Assembly: GCF_008728835.1 (NCBI RefSeq)
Contig: NZ_CP042582.1
Span: forward strand, 3,620,217-3,684,216
Source: Hypericibacter adhaerens
Lineage (GTDB): Bacteria; Pseudomonadota; Alphaproteobacteria; Dongiales; Dongiaceae
DNA: 64,000 nt
Direction of reading: 5' to 3'
Position numbers and translations under genes: made by a program. This document shows positions 43,063 through 51,979 of this stretch, in pieces (positions within the stretch are counted from its first letter, which is position 1; every line of letters starts with the position of its first letter). The notes under the pieces are model-generated. The model had not been told where the DNA came from. It ran no database searches and saw only the letters and a program-made list of their open reading frames with translations.

Positions 43063-45501
43063 ATGATGAACCTCGCTGAATATCGCCGCACGTCTTCGCG
43101 CCTCGCCGACTTCCTGCCCTGGGCAGCCCTCGTCGCAGAGGGCGTCGTCCTCAACAAGGATGGCAGCTTCCAGCGCACGGCGCGCTTCCGTGGCCCCGAC
43201 CTCGACTCCGCCGTACCGGCTGAGCTGGTTGCGGTCGCCGGCCGCCTCAACAACGCCTTCCGCCGCCTTGGATCGGGCTGGGCAATCTTCGTGGAAGCCC
43301 AGCGCCACGGCGTCGGCGCCTATCCATCGAGCCGTTTTCCCGATGCCGCCTCCGCGCTCGTCGACGCCGAGCGCAAGGCGGACTTCGAGGAAGCGAGTGC
43401 GCATTTCGAGTCGAGCTACTTCCTCACCTTCACCTACCTGCCACCGGCCGAGGACGCCGCGCGCGCCGAGAACTGGCTCTACGAGGGCAAGGCCGACCGC
43501 GGCGTCGATCCGCACGAGATCCTGCGTGGCTTCACCGACCGCACCGACCGCGTGCTGCAGCTCATCGAGGCTTTCATGCCCGAATGCGCATGGCTCGATG
43601 ACGGCGAGACGCTGACCTACCTCCATTCCTGCATCTCGACGAGGCGCCATCGCGTGCGCGTCCCCGAGACGCCCATGTATCTCGACGCGCTGCTGGCCGA
43701 TCTGCCACTCACCGGAGGCCTCGAGCCGCGGCTCGGCAACGCGCACCTTCGCATCCTGACGGTCGTCGGTTTCCCGACGGCAACCACGCCGGGCATTTTG
43801 GATGAACTGAACCGGCTGGCGTTTCCTTATCGCTGGGCGACGCGCGCCATCCTGCTCGACAAGACCGACGCGACCAGGCTGCTGACAAAAATCCGCCGTC
43901 AGTGGTTCGCCAAGCGCAAGAGCATTGCGGCGATCCTGAAGGAGGTGATGACCAACGAGGCCTCCGCTCTCGTTGACACCGATGCCGCGAACAAGGCGGC
44001 CGATGCCGACCTCGCACTGCAGGAGCTCGGCGCCGACTACGCTGGCGAGGCCTACGTTACCGCGACAGTGACGGTCTGGGACAATGACCCCCGCATCGCC
44101 GCCGAGAAGCTGCGGCTGGTCGAGAAGGTCATCCAGGGCCGCGACTTCACGGCCATGCCCGAGACGATCAATGCGGTCGACGCCTGGCTCGGCTCGCTGC
44201 CGGGGCATGTCTACGGCAACGTGCGTCAGCCGCCGATCTCGACGCTCAACCTCGCCCACATGATCCCGTTGTCGGCGGTATGGGCGGGGCCGGAGCGGGA
44301 TGAGCACTTCGCTGCGCCTCCCTTGCTGTTCGGCAAGACCGAAGGGTCCACCCCGTTCCGGTTCTCTTTGCATGTCGGCGACGTCGGTCACACGCTCGTC
44401 GTCGGTCCGACCGGCGCCGGCAAGTCGGTGCTGCTGGCGCTGATGGCACTCCAATTCCGGCGCTATTCCAACTCGCGGGTCTTCGCCTTCGACTTCGGCG
44501 GTTCGATCCGCGCCGCCGCACTCGCCATGGGCGGCGACTGGCACGACCTCGGCGGCGGCCTGACGGAAGGGTCCGCCGAGAGCGTCTCGCTGCAACCGCT
44601 CGCCGGCATTCACCATGTTCCCGAACGCGCCTGGGCCGCCGACTGGATCGTCGCGATTCTGATGCGCGAGGGCGTGGCGATCACGCCCGAAGTCAAGGAG
44701 CATCTGTGGACCGCGCTGACCTCGCTCGCGAGCGCGCCCGTGGTCGAGCGCACGATCACCGGCCTCGCGGTGCTCCTGCAATCCAACGATCTCAAGCAGG
44801 CGCTGCGGCCCTTCTGTGTCGACGGAGCCTATGGACGCCTGCTCGACGCCGAGCACGAGCATCTCGGCGAAGCCTCGGTCCAGGCCTTTGAGACCGAAGG
44901 CCTGATCGGGACCGGCGCCGCGCCGGCCGTGCTCGCCTATCTGTTCCACCGCATCGAGGATCGTCTCGACGGGCGGCCCACATTGCTGATCGTCGACGAA
45001 GGCTGGCTGGCGCTCGACGACGAAGGCTTCGCGGGCCAACTCCGGGAGTGGCTGAAGACGCTCCGGAAGAAGAACGCCAGCGTCGTCTTCGCCACGCAGT
45101 CGCTTTCCGACATCGACAATTCGCGCATCGCACCGGCGATCATCGAGAGCTGCCCGACGCGGTTGCTGCTCCCGAACGAGCGGGCGATCGAGCCGCAGAT
45201 CGCCGCGATCTACCGCAGGTTCGGCCTCAACGACCGCCAGATCGAGATCCTCGCTCGTGCCATGCCGAAGCGCGACTATTACTGTCAATCGCGGCGCGGC
45301 AATCGCCTGTTCGAGCTCGGCCTCTCCGACGTCGCCCTCGCGCTCTGCGCCGCGTCCTCCAAGACCGACCAGGCCGCCATCGACCGCATCCTCGCCGAGC
45401 ACGGCCGCGAGGGCTTCCTGCCGGCATGGCTGCGCCACCGCGGCGTCGCGTGGGCCGCCGACCTCATCCCAAGCCTCACCAATCTGGAGACACCGTCATG
45501 A
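43063..45501 (+). CDS. trbE: TrbE, VirB4-type ATPase
   Basis: The protein has 812 residues from ATG 43063 (a second ATG follows at 43066). Walker A is GPTGAGKS (about 448-455), Walker B is LLIVDEGWLAL (about 640-650). The N-terminal 250 residues are the CagE/VirB4 domain. It energises pilus and channel assembly. Confidence 0.95.
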   Translation: MMNLAEYRRTSSRLADFLPWAALVAEGVVLNKDGSFQRTARFRGPDLDSAVPAELVAVAGRLNNAFRRLGSGWAIFVEAQRHGVGAYPSSRFPDAASALVDAERKADFEEASAHFESSYFLTFTYLPPAEDAARAENWLYEGKADRGVDPHEILRGFTDRTDRVLQLIEAFMPECAWLDDGETLTYLHSCISTRRHRVRVPETPMYLDALLADLPLTGGLEPRLGNAHLRILTVVGFPTATTPGILDELNRLAFPYRWATRAILLDKTDATRLLTKIRRQWFAKRKSIAAILKEVMTNEASALVDTDAANKAADADLALQELGADYAGEAYVTATVTVWDNDPRIAAEKLRLVEKVIQGRDFTAMPETINAVDAWLGSLPGHVYGNVRQPPISTLNLAHMIPLSAVWAGPERDEHFAAPPLLFGKTEGSTPFRFSLHVGDVGHTLVVGPTGAGKSVLLALMALQFRRYSNSRVFAFDFGGSIRAAALAMGGDWHDLGGGLTEGSAESVSLQPLAGIHHVPERAWAADWIVAILMREGVAITPEVKEHLWTALTSLASAPVVERTITGLAVLLQSNDLKQALRPFCVDGAYGRLLDAEHEHLGEASVQAFETEGLIGTGAAPAVLAYLFHRIEDRLDGRPTLLIVDEGWLALDDEGFAGQLREWLKTLRKKNASVVFATQSLSDIDNSRIAPAIIESCPTRLLLPNERAIEPQIAAIYRRFGLNDRQIEILARAMPKRDYYCQSRRGNRLFELGLSDVALALCAASSKTDQAAIDRILAEHGREGFLPAWLRHRGVAWAADLIPSLTNLETPS

Positions 45502-46259
45502 TCATCCGACGCTCGCGCGCGGCGCTTCTCGCCGCGGCGGCTCTGCTTCCGCTTTCGTTTTCGCCCGTCCTGGTCGCACCCTCCTCGGCCCAGTGGATCG
45601 TCTACGACCCGACCAACTACGCACAGAACGTGCTGCAGGCGGCCCGCGCGCTGGAGCAGATCAACAACCAGATCACCTCGCTTCAGAACGAGGCACAAAT
45701 GCTGATCAACCAGGCGCGCAATCTCGCGAGCCTGCCGTATTCGTCGTTGCAGCGCCTGCAGCAGTCCATCCAGCGCACCCAGCAGCTTCTCGGTCAGGCG
45801 CAGAACATCGCCTTCGACGTTCAGCAGATCGACCAGGCGTTTCAGACGACCTACGGCAATGCCTCGCTGTCCGCTTCCGACCAGCAGCTCATCACCGATG
45901 CGCGCACGCGCTGGCAGAACACGGTCGGCAGCTTGCAGGACGCCATGCGTGTCCAGGCCGGCGTTGTCGGCAATCTCGACACAAACCGGACAGAGATGTC
46001 GGCGCTGGTCAGCCAGAGCCAGGGCGCCACCGGCGCGCTGCAGGCGACGCAGGCCGGCAACCAAATCCTCGCGCTTCAGGCGCAGCAGCTTGCCGACCTC
46101 ACCGCCGTCGTGGCGGCCGATGGACGCGCAAGGGCGCTGGCAGATGCCGAGCGCGCGGCCGCGGCTGAACAGGGTCGCGAACAGCGGCGGCGCTTCCTCA
46201 CGCCCGGCGCCGGCTATCAGCCCGGCAACGCGCGCATGTTCCCGAGCAGCGGCAACTGA
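45498..46259 (+). CDS. trbJ: TrbJ, VirB5-like protein
   Basis: The protein has 253 residues with a signal peptide (AALLAAAALLPLSFSPVLVAPSSAQ). The mature part is glutamine-rich coiled coil (ALEQINNQITSLQNEAQMLINQARNLASLPYSSL), as usual for TrbJ, a minor pilus component of the periplasm. It overlaps the trbE stop by 4 nt. Confidence 0.93.
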   Translation: MIIRRSRAALLAAAALLPLSFSPVLVAPSSAQWIVYDPTNYAQNVLQAARALEQINNQITSLQNEAQMLINQARNLASLPYSSLQRLQQSIQRTQQLLGQAQNIAFDVQQIDQAFQTTYGNASLSASDQQLITDARTRWQNTVGSLQDAMRVQAGVVGNLDTNRTEMSALVSQSQGATGALQATQAGNQILALQAQQLADLTAVVAADGRARALADAERAAAAEQGREQRRRFLTPGAGYQPGNARMFPSSGN

Positions 46260-46270
46260 CGGGGGCGCTC

Positions 46271-46606
46271 GTGGACCCCAAGACCCTCGCTCGCATCGGC
46301 GCAATCGCGTTCGTCGCCGTCGCGATCACTGCGACGGTGATCGAGCTGAGCCGGAAGGAGGAGCGGCCGGAGGCCACGCCCCCGCGACAAGCGCAGGTGG
46401 GTGCGGCCGACCCGCTGCGCGACGAGCTGTTCCGCTGCCAGAGCCTTGGCGAGGCCGGCCCGCGCGATCCCGCGTGCCTGCGCGCCTGGGCGGAGAGCCG
46501 CCGGCGCTTCCTCACGCCGGGCACAACACGCCCGCAGGCCGGGTCCGGATTGCCGGGCTCCAGCGGTGAGAGCCGCAGCCGCGGCGCCGCGCCAGGCGGT
46601 GAGTAG
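46271..46606 (+). CDS. trbK: TrbK-like putative entry exclusion protein
   Basis: The protein has 111 residues with a GTG start. A single membrane segment (ARIGAIAFVAVAITATVIEL) is followed by RCQSLGEAGPRDPACLRAWAESRRRFL, the conserved core of the TrbK-alt group. It is not lipoprotein-like as in RP4 TrbK. Entry exclusion is the family annotation, not visible from sequence. Confidence 0.85.
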   Translation: MDPKTLARIGAIAFVAVAITATVIELSRKEERPEATPPRQAQVGAADPLRDELFRCQSLGEAGPRDPACLRAWAESRRRFLTPGTTRPQAGSGLPGSSGESRSRGAAPGGE

Positions 46607-46610
46607 CACC

Positions 46611-47963
46611 ATGGGCGGCACCGGCGTCATCGACCATTTCCTCGAGGTCTTCACCCGCTATATCGACAGCGGGTTTGGCCTCCTCGGCGGCGAGGTCGCT
46701 TTCGTTGCGACCACGCTGATCGTGATCGACGTGACGCTCGCCGCTCTGTTCTGGAGCTGGGGCGCCGATGACGACATCCTCGCCCGCCTCATCAAGAAGA
46801 CGCTGTTCGTCGGCGTGTTCGCCTATCTCATCGGCAACTGGAACAATCTCGCGCGCATCGTCTTCGAGTCCTTCGCCGGCCTCGGACTGAAGGCGAGCGG
46901 AACCGGCTTCACGACGGCTGATCTGCTCCGCCCGGGCAGAGTCGCGCAGACCGGCCTCGATGCCGGCCGGCCACTGCTCGACTCGATCTCCGGCCTCATG
47001 GGCTACTGGTCGTTCTTCGAAAACTTCATTCAGATCGCCTGCCTCTTCCTTGCCTGGGCGCTCGTCCTGCTCGCGTTCTTCATCCTCGCCGTCCAGCTCT
47101 TCGTGACTCTCATCGAGTTCAAGCTGACGACGCTCGCGGGCTTCGTCCTCATCCCGTTCGGGCTGTTCGGGCAAAGCGCCTTCATGGCCGAGCGCGTGCT
47201 CGGCAACGTGATCAGCTCCGGCATCAAGGTGCTGGTGCTCGCCGTCATCATCGGCATCGGCTCGACGCTGTTCTCCGAGTTCACCGCCGGCTTCGGTGGC
47301 GCTAGCCCCACCATCGATCAGGCCATGGCGATCGTGCTGGCCGCGCTGTCGCTTCTTGGCCTCGGGATCTTCGGGCCCGGCATCGCCAATGGCCTGGTCA
47401 GCGGCGGCCCGCAGCTCAGCGCCGGCGCGGCCGTGGGCACCGGCCTTGCAGCCGGCGGCGCAGCGGTCGCAGCGGGTGCGGCCGGCGGTCTCGTTTTGCG
47501 CGGCGGCGCGGCCGCGATCTCGGGCACCGCCGCGGCAGCGCGCGGAGGCGCGACCCTCGCGGGCGGCGCGGCGACCGCTTACAGCCTCGGGGCGGTCGGA
47601 CAATCCGGCGCGGCCGGCGTCGCGTCGGGACTTGGCGGCATAGCGCGCGCGGCGGGAAGCGCGGCCGTCTCGCCGCTTCGTCGCGCGGTCTCGCGCGCGG
47701 CCGACAGCATGCGCTCCAGCTATGCCCGAGGCGCTCAGTCCGCTTTCGAGGCGACCGGCGGCGCCTCGACCATGGGCACGATCGGCGGCGGCGCGGTCGA
47801 CGCGTCAGGAGCTCCCGTGTCTGACGGTCCGCCCGCCTGGGCCCGCCGCATGAAGCGCTCGCAGCAGCTCCATCACGGCGTCATGGCCGCCGCGCACGCG
47901 ATCCGCAGCGGTGACAGTCATGGCGGCGGCGCCTCCGTCAACCTCTCCCACCGAGACCAGTAA
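46611..47963 (+). CDS. trbL: TrbL, VirB6-like polytopic membrane protein
   Basis: The protein has 450 residues from the ATG at 46611. Six hydrophobic segments lie in the first 260 residues (for example CLFLAWALVLLAFFILAVQLFVTL), followed by a Gly/Ala-rich tail (about 265-400). It forms part of the inner-membrane channel. Its stop overlaps trbF. Confidence 0.94.
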   Translation: MGGTGVIDHFLEVFTRYIDSGFGLLGGEVAFVATTLIVIDVTLAALFWSWGADDDILARLIKKTLFVGVFAYLIGNWNNLARIVFESFAGLGLKASGTGFTTADLLRPGRVAQTGLDAGRPLLDSISGLMGYWSFFENFIQIACLFLAWALVLLAFFILAVQLFVTLIEFKLTTLAGFVLIPFGLFGQSAFMAERVLGNVISSGIKVLVLAVIIGIGSTLFSEFTAGFGGASPTIDQAMAIVLAALSLLGLGIFGPGIANGLVSGGPQLSAGAAVGTGLAAGGAAVAAGAAGGLVLRGGAAAISGTAAAARGGATLAGGAATAYSLGAVGQSGAAGVASGLGGIARAAGSAAVSPLRRAVSRAADSMRSSYARGAQSAFEATGGASTMGTIGGGAVDASGAPVSDGPPAWARRMKRSQQLHHGVMAAAHAIRSGDSHGGGASVNLSHRDQ

Positions 47964-48646
47964 TGTTCAAACGGCCATCGACGCATTACGGCAAGACTCC
48001 GGAACCGGAAACACCCTACCAGCGCGCTGCCCAGGTCTGGGACGAACGCATCGGCTCGGCGCGCGTGCAGGCGAAGAACTGGCGCCTCATGGCGTTCGGC
48101 TGCCTGTTCCTGTCCGCCGGGTTCGCCGCCGCGCTCGTCTGGCAGTCGGCACGCGGCACCGTCGTGCCCTGGGTGGTGCAGGTCGATAATCTCGGCCAGG
48201 CGCAGGCGGTCGCGCCCGCGGTTGCCGACTATCGCCCGACCGATCCCCAGGTCGCCTTCCATCTCGCGCGCTTCATCGAGCAGGTTCGCTCCATCCCGGC
48301 TGATCCGATCGTTGTTCGGCAGAATTGGCTTCGCGCCTACGACTTCACGACCGACCGCGGTGCCGCGGCCTTGAACGACTACGCGCGCGCCAACGATCCC
48401 TTCACCAAGGTCGGCAAGCAGCAGGTCGCGGTCGAGGTTTCGAGCGTCATCCGGGCCTCGCCCGACAGCTTCCGCGTGGCCTGGACCGAACGGCACTACG
48501 AGAACGGCCAGCTCGCATCGACCGAGCGCTGGACCGCCATCCTCACCATCGTCGTGCAGCCGCCGCGTGACGCCGAGCGGCTCCGCGCCAATCCGCTCGG
48601 CATCTACGTCAATGCGATCAACTGGTCGCGGGAGCTGGGGCAATGA
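47963..48646 (+). CDS. trbF: TrbF, VirB8-like protein
   Basis: The protein has 227 residues. A single membrane segment (MAFGCLFLSAGFAAALVWQS, about 43-62) is followed by a periplasmic VirB8 domain. NPLGIYVNAINWSREL at the C-terminus is typical of TrbF. It assembles the channel with TrbG and TrbI. Confidence 0.94.
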   Translation: MFKRPSTHYGKTPEPETPYQRAAQVWDERIGSARVQAKNWRLMAFGCLFLSAGFAAALVWQSARGTVVPWVVQVDNLGQAQAVAPAVADYRPTDPQVAFHLARFIEQVRSIPADPIVVRQNWLRAYDFTTDRGAAALNDYARANDPFTKVGKQQVAVEVSSVIRASPDSFRVAWTERHYENGQLASTERWTAILTIVVQPPRDAERLRANPLGIYVNAINWSRELGQ

Positions 48647-49623
48647 GCCGAACGAATGTCCGCGCCGCAAATGCGGCTTTCCGTAAATCCGCAATCCCGG
48701 CCGCCCTTCTGTCGGCCACGCTGCTCAGCGCATGCGCCACACAGCGGCCGCCGCAAATCACTTACGATTCCGATGTCCCGCCATTGCCGGCGGTTCCGGC
48801 GGCAGTCGTGGACGAGCGGCCGCGGCCGTTGCACATCCCGCCGGCCTGGACTCCCAGCCATGGCGGGGCGGCTGCCAATTCCCCGACAGCGCGCGTGGCG
48901 AATGCCAATGCCGCCGCCCGCGTCGAGCCGCGCCGGGAGGGCTACTACAACGCCATCCAGATTTATCCGTGGTCGGAAGGCGCCCTCTATCAGGTCTATA
49001 CCGCGCCGGGGCAGATCACCGATATCGCGCTCGAGCCGGGCGAAAGCCTGACCGGCTCCGGCCCGATCGCCGCCGGCGACACCGCGCGCTGGATCATCGG
49101 GGACACCGAGAGCGGATCTGGGGTTACGCGCCGTGTCCACGTGCTGGTGAAGCCGACGCGGCCCGACATCACGACCAACCTGGTCGTCACCACCGACCGC
49201 CGCACCTACATGATCGAGCTGCGCGCCGGCGCCAACCCGTACATGCCGGCCGTGGCCTGGGCCTATCCGCAGCCGCCCGCTTCGCAGCGTCAGGCCATAC
49301 CAGCGACGCCGGTCATTCCCGCCACAGCCGCGCGCAACTACCGCTACGCCCTGAGTGGCGACAATCCGCCCTGGCGGCCGGTCGCTGTCTACGACGATGG
49401 ACGTCGGGTCTATGTCGAGTTTCCGCGCGGGATCGTCCAGGGCGAGATGCCGCCGCTATTCGTCATCGGCTCGGAGGGCGAGCTCCAGATCGCCAACAGC
49501 CGCATCTACCAGAACATCCTGATCGTCGATCGCCTCTTCGGCGCCGCCGAGCTTCGCCTCGGCAGCGGTGACCATCAGCAAACGGTCAGGATCTCACGCA
49601 GCGACGGGAGGCCGTCCTCATGA
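48643..49623 (+). CDS. trbG: TrbG, VirB9-like outer-membrane lipoprotein
   Basis: The protein has 326 residues. The lipobox LLSACA (cysteine about 31) marks a lipoprotein. The VirB9/CagX domain (about 100-320) shows AIQIYPWSEGALYQVYTAPGQITDIALEPGE. It forms the outer-membrane ring with TrbI. It overlaps trbF and trbI by 4 nt each. Confidence 0.94.
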   Translation: MSRTNVRAANAAFRKSAIPAALLSATLLSACATQRPPQITYDSDVPPLPAVPAAVVDERPRPLHIPPAWTPSHGGAAANSPTARVANANAAARVEPRREGYYNAIQIYPWSEGALYQVYTAPGQITDIALEPGESLTGSGPIAAGDTARWIIGDTESGSGVTRRVHVLVKPTRPDITTNLVVTTDRRTYMIELRAGANPYMPAVAWAYPQPPASQRQAIPATPVIPATAARNYRYALSGDNPPWRPVAVYDDGRRVYVEFPRGIVQGEMPPLFVIGSEGELQIANSRIYQNILIVDRLFGAAELRLGSGDHQQTVRISRSDGRPSS

Positions 49624-50813
49624 GCGACACCGACAATCGCGATCTCGGAACGGAGGGAGCGAGCGATACCGTGGCCCCCATGCGGCTGCGCGGCGATCCG
49701 CCGCGTGTCACCCGCCTGTCGCGCAAGGCGCTGGCAGGGATCGGCCTGGTCGCGTCGATCGGCCTCGGCGGCGCCCTGATCTACGCGCTGCAAACCCGCG
49801 ATGCCGGCCCCCGCAACGAGGAACTCTATTCCACCACCAATCGACCGACCGCCGACGGGCTTGCTGGCTTGCCGCGCGACTACACCGGCCCGCAACTTGG
49901 ACCGCCTCTGCCGGGTGACCTGGGCCGCCCAATCCTCAACGCCCAGGATCGTGGACAGCCGGTCGTGCCGCCTGCCGTACAGCCAACCGTGGATGCCGCG
50001 GAGCAACGCCGGCTCGCTGAAGAGGAAGCAGCACGCACGAGCCGTGTCTTCTTCCAGACACAAGCACGGACGGTTGCGGCTTCGACGGCGCCAGGCGGCA
50101 CCGCAACCAACGCGAACCTGACCGGCCTCGGGCTTCCCGGCCAATTCAACACGCCGACGGCGCAAGAGCGCGCCCAGGAGCGGCAGCTCGCCTTCCTCAA
50201 TGCCGCCGTCGATCGCCGCACCGTCGCCCCGGATCGCGTGATACCACCGGCCTCGCCCTACATCCTGCAGGCCGGCGCGGTGATCCCGGCCGCGCTGATC
50301 ACCGGCATTCGCTCCGATCTGCCGGGGCAGATCACGGCGCAGGTGACCGAGAACATCTATGACAGCCCGACCGGGCGGATTCTCCTCGTGCCGCAGGGCA
50401 CTCGCATCATCGGCCAATACGACAACGCCGTGCAGTTCGGCCAGCGCCGCGTGCTGCTGGTGTGGAATCGGCTGATCCTCCCCAACGGCCGCTCGATCGT
50501 GCTCGAACGCCAGCCGGGCGCGGACGCGGCGGGCTATGCGGGCCTCGAGGATGGCGTCGACTATCACTGGTGGGACCTCGCCAAGGCCGCGGGCCTCTCC
50601 ACGCTTCTCAGCGTCGGCGCCGAGCTCGCGATCGACGACGATGACCGGTTGCTGCGCGCCATCCGCAACGGCGGCCAGGACACGATCAACGACGCCGGCC
50701 AGGAAATCATCCGCCGGCAGTTGAACGTGGCGCCGACGCTGACCATCCGGCCCGGCTTCCCGGTCCGCGTGATCGTGACGCGCGACCTGGTTCTCGAACC
50801 GTACGGAGCATAA
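49620..50813 (+). CDS. trbI: TrbI, VirB10-like channel protein
   Basis: The protein has 397 residues. A membrane anchor (about 40-57) is followed by a proline-rich periplasmic linker and a VirB10 C-terminal domain with ILQAGAVIPAALITGIRSDLPGQITAQVTENIYDSPTGRILLVPQGTRIIGQYDN. It links inner and outer membranes in the mating channel. Confidence 0.95.
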   Translation: MSDTDNRDLGTEGASDTVAPMRLRGDPPRVTRLSRKALAGIGLVASIGLGGALIYALQTRDAGPRNEELYSTTNRPTADGLAGLPRDYTGPQLGPPLPGDLGRPILNAQDRGQPVVPPAVQPTVDAAEQRRLAEEEAARTSRVFFQTQARTVAASTAPGGTATNANLTGLGLPGQFNTPTAQERAQERQLAFLNAAVDRRTVAPDRVIPPASPYILQAGAVIPAALITGIRSDLPGQITAQVTENIYDSPTGRILLVPQGTRIIGQYDNAVQFGQRRVLLVWNRLILPNGRSIVLERQPGADAAGYAGLEDGVDYHWWDLAKAAGLSTLLSVGAELAIDDDDRLLRAIRNGGQDTINDAGQEIIRRQLNVAPTLTIRPGFPVRVIVTRDLVLEPYGA

Positions 50814-50816
50814 GCA

Positions 50817-51053
50817 ATGGCAAAGCTGAAGCTTGGTGCCCTTGAGGACGACAAGCCTGTGAAGGTGACATTGGAGCTTTCTGCAGCTTTGCATCGGGAT
50901 TTGGTTTCCTACGCTGAGGTGCTCGCACGCGAGTCGGGCAAACCTGTAGCCGACCCCTTAAAGCTAATTCCGCCTATGATTCAGCGATTCATGGCTACAG
51001 ATCGAGCGTTCGCCAGGGCACGGCGCGATACAAAGCAGGCGCAGTCTACGTGA
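50817..51053 (+). CDS. DUF2274 family protein
   Basis: The protein has 78 residues. MAKLKLGALEDDKPVKVTLELSAALHRDLVSYAEVLARESGKP is the DUF2274 signature, a ribbon-helix-helix-like small protein regularly found after trbI. GC content drops within this gene compared with trbI. It overlaps the next gene by 4 nt. Confidence 0.88.
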   Translation: MAKLKLGALEDDKPVKVTLELSAALHRDLVSYAEVLARESGKPVADPLKLIPPMIQRFMATDRAFARARRDTKQAQST

Positions 51054-51328
51054 GCGACGCAGCTGGAAGATTCATTCCGGTATACATCTGCCTGGCGACT
51101 AACAACATTTCTGAGCGATCACACAAGCGCGAGGCGGAAGCCATAAGCGCTTTCCTACCATGCGCCGAGCTCGGTCGTTATATGTCGCCTTGGAGGCGGC
51201 CCGTCTTCGACGACGTCAAGAAAGAAAAGAGGCATGTGACCGAGTTCAGATTCCATAGGCGCCGCTCGCCTTGGCGGAATCCGGACGAGCCACTTCGGCC
51301 CTTGGACGACGCGAATGAGTCACGCTAG
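51050..51328 (+). CDS. Hypothetical protein at the end of the trb operon
   Basis: The protein has 92 residues with a GTG start overlapping the DUF2274 stop, so it is probably co-translated. The composition is basic (SHKREAEAISAFLPC, FRFHRRRSPWRN). No family was recognised. Its end overlaps the convergent membrane-protein gene by 9 nt. Confidence 0.45.
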   Translation: MSDAAGRFIPVYICLATNNISERSHKREAEAISAFLPCAELGRYMSPWRRPVFDDVKKEKRHVTEFRFHRRRSPWRNPDEPLRPLDDANESR

Positions 51329-51850
51329 AAGGCTCATCACTGTGAAGATCGCGAGCAGTGGCTCTGCCACGAGGACGAGATGCGGCTGCAATAAAAGGGA
51401 GCCGCCTATGCCGAGGACCGCTTCTGCGACAAAAGCGAGCCCCCAGACAAGGCTAAGGCGTCGCATCCTAGCGACGAAGCCTGGCTGCGCCAATCTTTCA
51501 TTCCAGAAAGCAAGTATTTCCGGATCGCCTCCGCTTTCGGACGCGCGGGCCACGTAGAACATCAGCGGTCGCTTTGAAGAAACTGAGACGAGGCACACCA
51601 GTCCGAAAAGTCCGAAAGCGGGCGCGGCTTTAATTACAGCAAATTCTATTTTTCCTGTAAAAAATGCTGTTATCAGCCCGCCCACCAGAGTTGAGAGGAT
51701 GACAACGCCGATCCAATCAGCGCGACGAAATTTGATCCAGCTCGCGAGAATGGAAGCTGCAGGGAAGAGCCAACCGATTGCAAATGCAAGGATTGCAGGC
51801 TCGGAGAAAAAGCTTTCCAGCGCTACGACCGCGAGCCATGGAAGAACCAC
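51320..51850 (-). CDS. Integral membrane protein, VC0807-like
   Basis: The protein has 176 residues from a GTG at 51850; a stop lies only 17 codons further up and no ATG is available, so the true start is uncertain. Five hydrophobic segments are seen, and FYVARASESGGDPEILAFWNERLAQPGFVARMRRLSLVWGLAF resembles VC0807-family proteins of unknown function. It is the first gene oriented against the trb operon. Confidence 0.65.
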   Translation of the reverse strand: MVLPWLAVVALESFFSEPAILAFAIGWLFPAASILASWIKFRRADWIGVVILSTLVGGLITAFFTGKIEFAVIKAAPAFGLFGLVCLVSVSSKRPLMFYVARASESGGDPEILAFWNERLAQPGFVARMRRLSLVWGLAFVAEAVLGIGGSLLLQPHLVLVAEPLLAIFTVMSLLA

Positions 51851-51979
51851 ATCCAGCAGGAGAATGCGCCGGAGATGTCCTCGATTTGCGCTGCGGCAGG
51901 TTTATCTTGACTGGAGGCTGCACTATTCAGTCCTCCTTTCGTGTTCGCACGGCGCAGGAATAGATTGGCTGCAACGGCG

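Noticed and set aside
42748..45438. Open frame of 896 codons antisense to trbD/trbE
   Set aside because: TrbE is certain on the plus strand; the antisense product is low-complexity and matches nothing.
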